Shown here piece after piece: positions 29,401 to 39,500 of a stretch of 64,000 nt of DNA (positions are counted from its first letter, which is position 1; every line of letters begins with the position of its first letter). Source of the stretch: Limnomonas spitsbergensis (lineage: Eukaryota; Chlorophyta; Chlorophyceae; Chlamydomonadales); assembly GCA_037349105.1 (NCBI GenBank), contig JAYJMM010000037.1, positions 3,286,001 through 3,350,000 on the forward strand, in the 5' to 3' direction. The translations under genes and the position numbers were made by a program. A model generated the notes under the pieces. The model saw nothing but the letters and a program-made list of their open reading frames with translations. It was not told where the DNA came from and made no database searches.

Positions 29401-31637
29401 TGTTTCCAGCCTGCCCCCTGGGCAGCTCCTGGCCCTGCCAGTTTTGCTGCGCTGATTCGCTGTTCCCAGCCTGCCCCCTGGGCGGCTCCTGGCCCTGCCA
29501 GTTTTGCTGCGCTGATTCGCTGTTTCCAGCCTGCCCCCTGGGCGGCTCCTGGCCCTGCCAGTTTCGCTGATCCGTGTCGTCTGCCTGCCCCCTGGGCGGC
29601 TCTCGGTTCTGCCGGTCATGTTGCTCTCTGCTGCCTGCCTGCTCCCTGGGCAGCTCCTGGCTGTATCCACCTGGCTGTTCTGTACTGCCTGCCTGCCCCC
29701 TGGGCGGCGCCTGGTACTGCCTGCCTGGCTGTGTTCCATCAGTATAGTCTCTGGCGTAGGAGTCTGATCGCGTCTCCTCCCTGGCCTCCTGCCTTCTGGG
29801 TCCGCTGCTCCTGGTGCTGCCTGCAGGTTCAACTTCCTGCAGGGTCCTCCTTGCTGGTCCCACTTGTCTGTTCCTCAAGAACTCCTCGATGTGGTCCACT
29901 TGCACCTCTTGGCAAATATTCTCCTTGCCCTCCACTATGCGCAGCAGCGCATATGACTCCTGTCTGCTGGCTCTGCGCGTGTCTACGCCTTGCTCTGCCA
30001 TCCTGGCGAGCGATCGGCTAGTCAGCTCTGCCCTTTCACTGGCAGCTGGGCTGCTGGCCCTGGGCGCTTCCCCGCCTCTTGGCCGCCCCCTGAGGCTCGG
30101 CTCACTGCTGATCTCCAAAACTTCTGATCTGGGTATCGGCGTTGGCGCGGCCCTTGCCTGCTGCTGCCACCTTTGGACCTCTCTGAGTTCCTCAGGCCGC
30201 TGCGCCACTGTTTCAAATCCTTCCCAATCTTGATTCTCCTCGTCCTCAGGCTCAGATCCAGGTTCCTCCTGATCTCCTGTCACGCCGTTACACCATTCGT
30301 CTGCGAAGGTCTTAACAGCCAGGGCCGCTTCGTGCTCCGCCCCTCCCTTGGACACCTGTCCAAGGGCGGCTAACAACGTCGCCCTGTCCTGGCCTGTATG
30401 GGGGATACCCATCATGGCCTTTGTCGCCCACTCCCTCAGGTGATGGGCCTTGAACTCCTCAATTGCTGTGACCTGGTCACTGAAATGAGCAAACGTCCTG
30501 GAGCAAATCTGCTTCCACAGGTGCGTTGCCCACAGCAAGATTCTTGCCCAGCCAAACGGCTGCGGCTGTTCCTCTATTGCCTCTTCCACCTTCACCACAG
30601 TCCTGGCTCTGGATCTCTCTGGATCTCCTGAGCTTTCCTCCTGTGCCCAAGCTGGGTTGTGGAAGAATCCATACAGGCTGTCCTTCTTGCTGGTGCCTGT
30701 CCGGAACCTGCTGTCCGCTTCTGCCTTGGATCGCTGCGCCGGTTTACCCACACTGGGTGGAAACCTGGACAGTGGTGTCCCGTAGGCCGTGGAACCTGCT
30801 CCTCTTCTAAACAGCATTCTGCGCTGTCGCAGCTGCTGCACAGGCCTCATCCCTGCCTTGGATCGCTGCACCCTTTCCTCCTGGGCTGGATCTGACATCT
30901 CCTCCTCGGATATCAGGTCAGCCCAAGGCTTTCCCACCGGCACCGCTGAATTTTTAAATGCTGCCAGCGGCTCTGCACTGTCCTGCCAAGTCTGCCTGGT
31001 CACCGCTGGCTGGGCACCTGCCCCCTCGCGCTTGATCACTGCAGGCACTTGCCTGCTTCCCATTTCCTTTCCACCTGGCTGTAATTTGTCATGGCCTGCT
31101 AGCCCCTGGGTCTGCAGCGCTCTCTGAACTGTGTTCCGGCTGGCAGGGCTCTACCAATACTCGCTGCGCAACCCTCGTCCCCTTGGACGGAATCTGCTGC
31201 GGAGCGGCATCTGGTTCGCTGTCACGTCGTATGCCGCTGCTCTGGGACACCTCAGTCACCTGATCCAAGATCAGATCCGGGGTTCCCGCCTGCGTCGGAC
31301 CCTGCTCAGATTCCAGGCTGCTCCTGAAATCAGCAGGCAGTGGGCCTCCTCGCCCAATGCCTGTCCTTATCACACACACAGCGCCACCGTCCAGCATTCC
31401 TGCCGCTCCGGGCAGGAAGTGGTCAGGTCCTGTCACCTTGCAGGCCCGTGCGGCCGGATCCACTGGCCTTGCCAGTTTCTCCGCCATCCGCAGGGCTTCC
31501 TCTGCAATCAGTGAATCAGCCACCTCTATCAGGTCTGCACCTGGCTCCAGCCCCCGTACTCGCCCGCTGCGGCGCTGGGCGTCGGGGTGCTGGTGCCTAT
31601 CAGGATGCAGGTTACACTCTGCCATTCCTACAGGCAA
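23498..31637 (-). CDS. Gag-protease-like polyprotein of the upper retroelement, one frameshift
   Basis: Two open frames, 31637-31089 and 31063-23498 (2521 codons), join if two bases (CT) missing at about 31107 are allowed for; the lower copy has them. Visible parts from the N-terminus: the PFGWARILLW...LWKQICSR segment; five 20-residue NWQGQEPPRGQAGNSESAQQ repeats; a capsid-like helical region; a CX2CX4HX4C knuckle (CYQCGSTAHLARDC, 27889-27848); a retropepsin-like segment with ALMDSACSCHVIT near 27112-27084, where the family has DSG or DTG; a second cysteine cluster CTLCGAKGWHTAECC (26293-26249); and a second knuckle CFKCHQPGHYASEC (25081-25040). The C-terminal 500 residues are unrecognised. 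No YxDD motif was seen, so it probably relies on polymerase supplied elsewhere. Confidence 0.65.
29295..29575 (-). repeat. 60-bp coding tandem repeat, about five units
   Basis: Encodes the NWQGQEPPRGQAGNSESAQQ unit. It occupies the same protein position as the 54-bp array of the lower copy and shares its QEPPRGQA core, so the two arrays are independent expansions of one ancestral motif. Confidence 0.8.
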
Positions 31638-32955
31638 TTTATACGATCCACACGATCCTGCAATGTGCTGGCAACACCAAAACAGGATCTGCTAACGCTC
31701 AGGCTTCTGCCTCTTGCACCTACTGCAGCCTGGTGAGGACTTGCCAGTCAGGTCAAGTTGACAGGTACAGCAAAAAACAGGACAGGTCTCTGCCTTCCTG
31801 CTTTTTCTTGCTAATAATCAGAATCTGGCGGAATCCTCCGTCGCCTTCAGCACTTCCCACCTCTTTCTGGCTGGGTGGCTTCTAGAAGTCGCACGCCCTG
31901 CGTGGATGGGGCTTCTTGCTTGGTCCCCGCTCTGCTCTGCGGTCCTGCGGGGATGCTTTGGCCCACCAAGAAAATTTTAACCTTGGATCTTCTATCCACA
32001 AGTTAACTTCTGTCAATGATGACAGATTGGATCCACCTGATCACAATCTTCAATCACACAGGTACAAATTGCTGGGTGTATAAATCCACAGCCAATTCTT
32101 CAAGCCTCTCCTGGACCCAGCACTGTGTTGCCACACACAGTGATTCACAGGGTTTAACTTGGCAATCTCTCTCTGGAGATTACCTCAGCCAAATTGCAGT
32201 TCAAGCGCCAAATTCCAGGCTGTTTGCTGACAAGCAAAATTCAAATTTTCGCAGCACAAACACCTTCTGCAGGAACTGGCAAATCAGGCTGATCAGGCTC
32301 AATCTACTTCGTCCCTTTCAAAAGGACACGCGTTGTGCGCTTCAGGTCCGTGGCGGACTTCTCCCTCACGACAGTGATGGGCGCCTACGGGCAGACTTCG
32401 TGACTACTCACTGGCTGCGGGTGCTCAACGAGTTAAGCCGCTAGATTTGTATTTGGATGTCAGGCAATAGCAAGGGTTGGCGCAGGCCTTCAGGCTGTCT
32501 GGTCGCGAACCAGCTGGGCAATCAGGTGCACTTACCGCGTCGTACGCGGTGAGGGTACGGGACCGTAGACTGCGAACTGCTTGTTCGGCAGGGATCTCGT
32601 TCCTCAACTGAGGTCTTGTTCTCTTGCTATCTCAGCGGAAGCTGAGGTAGTCTTGACTTGTTGTAGGTACTGACTTAAGGTACAACTCGGGTCTCACGCA
32701 CTGGGTGACGGCCGGGGCTTGTTACAGAAGAGGTCTGTCCTTTTGAAAGGGACGAAGTAACTAGTTTAGGCAGTTGCCGGGATACAGGGACCCGGCAGGC
32801 CCAATTCAAAGTACGGGACAGCTAAACCCCTGGCGTAAGCGGGTTTCTAGGTTCCTATTCAAATAAGGAGGATCCGCAGGGAAGCTGCGAAGCCTCCGAG
32901 GTCGCAAACTGCGGCCTAAACGGTTTTGGCACGTATACCGTAATATACCGTGACA
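31638..32955 (-). repeat. 5' terminal repeat and leader of the upper large element
   Basis: Counterpart of 22001-23278. Its outer edge is TGACA at 32951-32955, followed by unrelated CATACC. It carries the same inverted repeat at 32299-32328 and 32737-32764. Confidence 0.75.
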
Positions 32956-33458
32956 CATACCTCATATTCATGTTATCTACTCATTTTGGCCAGCTGCTGC
33001 CTCAGGCACACAAACACTCATGTATACATTCTCTATTTTCCTAGGCGGTGTTTAACCGGACTCTTTTGCACCCACATCCTGTTTTATGAATAGGGCTGTC
33101 TAATACACTATGAGGTTCATTTCCGCGCTACTGCCCGGTGGTTGTGTGTCGGTTGCTAGCCCAGGGGTGTCACTGATTTCCACTCGCTGTCCTAGCATAT
33201 TTGGTGCCTGAGCCTGTTTACATGCACATGTCCCATGCATCAAATGTGATGCTCTGTTGTACTCCAAAAACTTCACAAGTAAACGATCAGTGCAGACTAG
33301 AGGTGCATCAATTGGACAAAAAGATCAAGAGAAGCTTCTAATGCTTTTGGTTGATGGCCTAGCTACCGAAGTTTAAATCTCGTTGGAAACGTCCACCACC
33401 ATTTCCGAGGCTACAAAGTGTGTCAGTGTTCATCCTGACGAGGGTACAACACCCGGTT
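32956..33458. other. intergenic, nothing recognised
   Basis: No open frame or repeat of note. It separates the retroelement dimer from the last exon of the ADP-ribosylglycohydrolase-like gene. Confidence 0.4.
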
Positions 33459-33528
33459 TTACAGCTCTTGCTTGGCGGGAGGATAGAGTGCTGCAACAAA
33501 GGCATCAATCTCCTTGCGAATGTTGTCC
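33459..33528 (-). CDS. duplicate terminal exon (alternative last exon)
   Basis: Copy of exon 33683-33620 with its own acceptor (GCAG before GGACAAC) and the same coding sequence DNIRKEIDAFVAALYPPAK. The end is changed: here QEL-stop (TAA), in the proximal copy L-stop (TGA). Both join the preceding exon in frame. It could be an alternative 3' exon or a passive duplicate. Confidence 0.6.
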
Positions 33529-36500
33529 CTGCAAGCGCATGCAGACGTCCAAGTCGGCGGCTGGAGAGTGCCAAGGTTCAGATTCGTCACAGTACTCCAC
33601 GGGTCACAAAAGATGCAAGTCAGAGCTTGGCGGGAGGATAGAGCGCTGCCACAAAGGCATCAATCTCCTTGCGGATGTTGTCCCTGCGTGTGCACAGAAA
33701 TACATGCATGTTGGTGGCTGTAAGCTACCAACCGGTGACGGGAAACATATGATCTGCTCGTTAATGTCGCTGGATTGCTGGGAGAGGCTTTCTGGGCAAC
33801 CCTCCACTGCTGTGCACTTAAGCTACGCTTTAGCTACATCACTGCCTGCACTTCAGCTACACTTCAGCTACATCACTGCCTGCACTTAAGCTACACTTCA
33901 GCTACATCACTGCCTGCTCAGCCGGGAGGGGGCCTTGTGCAACGAGCCCTGCAGCGAGCCACTGGCCACAGGCCAGTCCAAGTTTGGCCCCCATCTGCCC
34001 AGAGGCAGCGTGACAGTACGGGCTGTCAGAGGGGGTACGGCGTGCACTAAACGAGCTTTTCAAGAAGTGGTTCTTACTTGTCATGCAGGCCCTCGATGAA
34101 GCGGGCCGGGATTTTGGACTCCCCCAGGGCCGCGCCCATCAGGGCTCCAAGCGCCGCGCCCCGGTGACAGTTCTCTCCGCCCACGTTGGTGTTGGTCAGA
34201 ACCGCCTTCTCAAACGAGTCTGTGCTCTCAATCAGGGGGCAGGGTAAGCAGGGGTTGGTCAGAACCGCCTCTCAAACGAGTCTGTGCTCTCAATCAGGGG
34301 GCAGGGTAAGCAGGGGTTGGTCAGAACCGCCTTCTCAAACGAGTCTGTGCTCTCAATCAGGGGGCAGGGTAGGCAGGGGTTGGTCAGAACAGCCTTCTCA
34401 AACGAGTCTGTGCTCTCAATCAGGGGGCAGGGTAAGCAGGGGTTGGTCAGAACCGCCTTTTCAAACGAGTCTGTGCTCTCAATCAGGGGGCAGGGTAAGC
34501 AGGGGTTGGTCAGAACCACCTTCTCAAACGAGTCTGTGCTCTCAATCAGGGGGCAGGGTAAGCAGGGTTCGGTCAGAACAGCCTTCTCAAACGAGTCTGT
34601 GCTCTCAATCAGGGGGCAGGGTAAGCAGGGGTTGGTCAGAACCGCCTTCTCAAACGAGTCTGTGCTCTCAATCAGGGGGCAGGGTAAGCAGGGGTTGGTC
34701 AGAACCGCCTTCTCAGACGAGTCTGGGCTCAATCAGGGGGCAGGGTAGGCAGGGTTCGGTCAGAAAGTCATCAGAGGAACCAGGTTAGGAAAGCAAACCA
34801 AAACGCCATGGAGGTCAGGCAGTCGGCAGTCACAAAGCCACCGAAGAAACGAGGTCGAGGAGGCAAAACCCATCCACAACCAAGCAAACTTAATTTTCAA
34901 CCTCCTGCCCTTCCTGATAGCCCAGAATGTCAAAAGCTCCGTGCCGGATGTGGTCCATGCCTTCTAACGATAGTATGGACCCCAAGATTAAGCGCATGCA
35001 CCGCAGCCTCACCCGCATACTTGTACGCCATGTACAACATCGACGGGAACGAGTCTTCGATGTAGCAGGCGCTGCCAAAAGTGCTGCGGGGGGGAGAACA
35101 GGGTCGGAGAGTCAGAGGGGTTGACATCATTTTATATTTACAATCCTAGCATCCATCGAAACTGCACTGGTCAGTGGTCAGGGTACTTGCGATAAGATAA
35201 ATAGACGAGTCAGAGGTATCATATTCCAGGGTGCTTCACCTAGCCTCACCTAGTTTAGGGTTCAGGGTTCAGGGTTTAGGCACATTTTGATTTAATTGTA
35301 TGCGCATATTCAGTGTAAAAGGTATATACCGGTATACTAACACAACTATATACGTCCAGCCCCACCTGTGCACCACCCTGACATCATCGTAGTTGGAATC
35401 AAGAAGCTTCTGCAGGTCCAGCTTGAGATGCTTCTGCACTCGGGTCACGACAAAGGTTCAGGGTTCAGGGCAAGGTAGAGGGCAGGGGTCCAGGGTCCAG
35501 AACAGGGTTGCGGGTGGAGATCAGGGTTCAGGGCAGGGGTATAGGGTTCAGAGCAGGATCGTGGGCATAGACCAGGGTTCAGGGCAGGGTGGAGGGCAAG
35601 GGTCAAGGGTTCAGAACAGGGTTGCGGGTCGAGTCGAGGGCAGGGGTATAGGACATTGTAAATAACCTAGGGTTCAGGACAGGGTTGCGGTCCCGGTCGA
35701 GGGCAGAAAAAACGAGGTTCCTCTCCCTCCTGGGCAACGGCAGGTTCCTCCCAAGTTCCTCCCAGGTTCCTCCCAAGTTCCTCCCATATTCCTCTCTCAC
35801 CTGGGCAACGGCAGCCAGGGCGGGTCGCAGCTCCACACCATCGTATGCTAGGGAGTAAAGCAGGTCCGTGTACACCTGCGTACACAATCAAACTGTCGTT
35901 CAAAATCAACAAACTTGTGATCTGGGGTCTGGGTGGTCGCAGCAAGGGGGCAGGGACCAGTGGGCCACAGTTCTTCCTTGGTGCTTGAGCTCCCCAACTC
36001 AACTCCAGCCTACTGCCAGAGGTGCCTGGTGCAGAGGGCCCTATTGCAAGGGCCACTGGCCGTAGGCCAACGTTCTTTTCAAAGCGCAAAACAGGCACAA
36101 TCCAGGCACTCTTTACGTACACTTTGCGTAACGGTGCCTCCCCCTATTGGTAGCTTCAGAGCGGCCTGCCAAATATGGTCTGGTGCGCACTTCAATGAGC
36201 ACTGCAGGCCTTCTGTTGACAGTTGGATCAGGTTTTGATACCTAGGTCAGTTGACTAGCCTTGTGGCTGAAACTGGCTGAAACACACCTCGAAAAGGCAG
36301 GAAATCTGCCTCTCGGGATGTAGCTGAATTTCAGCAGAATTGTAGCTGAAATACCCGAACAGGAGGAGTGCGATGCCCTCACCTCGGCACAGCCAGCCAG
36401 ATTGCATATTTCATAAGTCATGATGATGTAGCAGCATTGTAGCTGAAATACCCCAACCAGGGAAGTGCCATGCCCTGGCCTCGGCAAAGCAAGCCAGCTT

Positions 36501-39500
36501 ATAGCCCTGGTGAGTCATGGTGATGTAGCTAAATCACAGCAGCATTGTAGCTGAATTACATTTTCAGCCACAGATAGTCATGCCCTCACCTAGGCATTGC
36601 CAGCCAGCTTCTCGTCGTAAGTCATGGTAATGTAGCTGAATTGCACTCTTAACGTATGAAGTGCAGTGCCCTCACCTCGGCAAAGCCTGCCAGCTTCTTG
36701 CTCTCGTGGGTCATGGTGAGCTGCTTCATGGCGGAGTGTCGCGCCCACTCCAGGCCCTTGCCCAGCTGGCTCATGATCACGGGGGGCAGCATCTGGTGGC
36801 AAGGGAGGGGGAGAGAGGGGGGGGGGGGGAGGGGTTCGCGGCACTCACCACTGAGCCCTCCCAAAGGTGGCATGCTGTAAAGATAACGACATGTGTTCCG
36901 GAGCGCAGATAATCTAAATTTCACTGGTTCACACTTGACTGGTCTACACTTCTCACCAAAAAAACGCATAAATGCGTTCCGGGTGCAAATAATAAAAACT
37001 CAACTGGTTCACACTCAATTGGTCCACACTTCTCACCACAAAACCGCCGATCTGGGCCGTGTTGTGCCCCTCGGTGCCCTGGGAGCACTTCTCAGGGGGG
37101 ACGCCCTTGGCCCAGTTGCCAAAGAAGTCGCGGTGGAACGACTCGGCATACGTGTCGTTGTGGCTGCAGGCAGGAGAAGGGGCATATCAGGGATCAGGGG
37201 GGCTATCTAGGGAGGTATAGCCTTATACATTATAATATTTAAGGGTGACAGAGGGATTATCGAGGGCCATTACTCTCTCTCTGAACTCGATAAACTCCAT
37301 GCGGTTCACAATCTGACAAAGTCTGACGCAATTGGCTAAAACAAACATCTCACCTGCCAGGAGTGGTCATGAATTTAACGTAAGACTCCAGGAAGCCCTT
37401 GCTGTCATAGCTGCAATCAAACAACACATACAGGGAGGGGGGCATGAGGCAATGGGTAATGAGAGGCAAGGACACAGGATACGGAATACGATAATAAGAT
37501 ACGATGCAATACAGGCCTGTGGTCCGATACAGGATTCAATAGTGTGGATTTCCGGTCAAAGTGTGGATACCCAGTCGGTGCAACGTAGTGGACCGTATCC
37601 ATACCAAACAATACAACATGGGGTTTTAGGGTTAAGGGTATACAGTGTCCCTGATGAGAGGGTGCATGGGGCACGAGGGATGGAGCAACAAGGAAAAGGA
37701 GAGGGCCGTGTGCAGCTACAATTCAGCTACAATTCAGATTATGGTCGAGGTGGTCAGATGCAGGAACCCTGCGCTGCTTGAGCCACCAGCCATAGGTTGG
37801 TCCAATAAATAAATAAATCATTACACCCTGAGGCGTGGATTAATATTGGCTTCCAGTGGCCCTGTCTTGGCTGTCCAGCTCTGCCAAAAGTACTATGTTA
37901 CGGGCACAATGAAGTACCGCAAGCAGTGTCCGTCTCCCCCCCTCCCCCCCTAGCTGGGTCTCCTCCCCTAGCTGGGTCTCCTTACCCCACCTCACCCTCT
38001 CCGGGTATCTCATGGCCAGGCGGGCGCACAGTGCACTGCGCGTGGTCTCCCTTACCTTGATGTCCTAACACCGGCTGAGCCGAGCTTTCTGAAGGGGCAG
38101 GTGTCAGGTATGTAACGTTCCTAACAACCTATGAGAGGACCTTGACTACATCTGGATCCTTTGGTCTAACTGGTAAGATATACTTGACAGTGGTGCACAC
38201 CCACCGCCCACTCTTTCTGTTACCCTGGCCCCACTCACACCTCTGCCCCCTCTTTGCAGGCATGGCCCCACACAACTCTGTCCCTCTGTGCAATATCCTT
38301 CAAGGCCAATCCAGGGCCTCCCACTTTTTTGCCCCCCTGGCCCCACTCACCCCTCTGTCCCCTCTTTGCAGGCATGGCCCCACACACACCTGCCCCTCTG
38401 TGCAATATCCCTCAAGGCCAATCCAGCGCAGAGAGCGTTGAGCGTGATCTACTTCGCCTTCATGCCCTGGTGGCAGTGCACAACCGCCTCCATTTTCCCC
38501 GCCCCCCTGGCCCCACAGGCACCTCACCCTTTGTGCAGGCTTGGCCCCACACACATCTGACCCTCGGTGCAGGCATGGCCCCATGGTCCCAACCTCACCT
38601 GCCCCTCTGTGCGATGTCTCTCATGGCCAATCGGGCGCACAATGCATCGAGTGTGTTCTCCCCCGCCTTTATGCCCTGGTGGTAGTGCACACCCGACTCC
38701 CGCTTTTCTGCCCTAAACCCGAAGGCCCCAATCGCACCTGCCCCTTTGTGCGATGTCCCTCATGGCCAATCGGGCGCAGAGCGCGTTGAGTGTGTTCTCC
38801 CCCGCCTTCATGCCCTGGTGGTAGTGCACACCGGACTTGCCCCAAAACTCGTGCTTGCCGTGGTTGATGACGTCACCTGTTTTGAAGGGACCCGCAAGGT
38901 AAATAAGTTAGTTTTAGGAGACAGCATCTGAAAGGAGGCCGCTTCATACATCCGAAGTCGTGCTTGCCGTGGTTGATGACGTCACCTGTTTGCAGGGACA
39001 CGCAAGGTTACTAGTTGTGTTTTAGGAGACAGCATCCGAAAGGAGGCCCCTTTATACACCAGAATTCGTGCTTGACGACATGCCCTGTTTGCAGAGGACC
39101 TGGAAGGTTAGCAAATTGCTTGAGGTCACAGCATCAGGGACAGGACCTGTTTGCAGAGGACACGGAAGGTTAGCGATTTGAGGTCACAGCATCCGAAAGA
39201 AGGCCGCTTTGAGGACACAGCATCTGAAAGAGGGCCGCTTCATACACCAGAAGTCGTGCTTGACATGGTTGATGACATCCCCTGTTAGCAGGGACACGGT
39301 GGGCCAATAATTTGTTCGAGGTCACAGCATCCAAAAGGCCACTCTATACACCAGAAGTCGTGCTTGCCATGGTTGATGACATCCCCTGCTTGCATGGACC
39401 GGAATTTTTTTTCACGAATTCGAGTGTGTAAACACAGCATCAGGGACAGGACGGCATCATGGACCGGTAGTAGACATGATTGAATCAACATCCCCTGGCT

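Larger units (their letters stand above)
23279..32955 (-). mobile_element. large Gag-Pro retroelement, upper copy of a head-to-tail pair
   Basis: Minus-strand order: terminal region 32955-31638, one long reading frame 31637-23498 broken once, then the junction with the lower copy at 23281-23279. It encodes capsid-like, zinc-knuckle and aspartic-protease-like regions, and no polymerase that I can recognise. The direct abutment with a second copy of the same 5' region at 23278 makes a head-to-tail dimer. Confidence 0.7.

Noticed and set aside
36661..36912. Plus-strand open frames opposite exon 7
   Set aside because: The minus-strand frame matches the gene family and is bounded by splice sites in phase; the plus-strand frames are its shadow.
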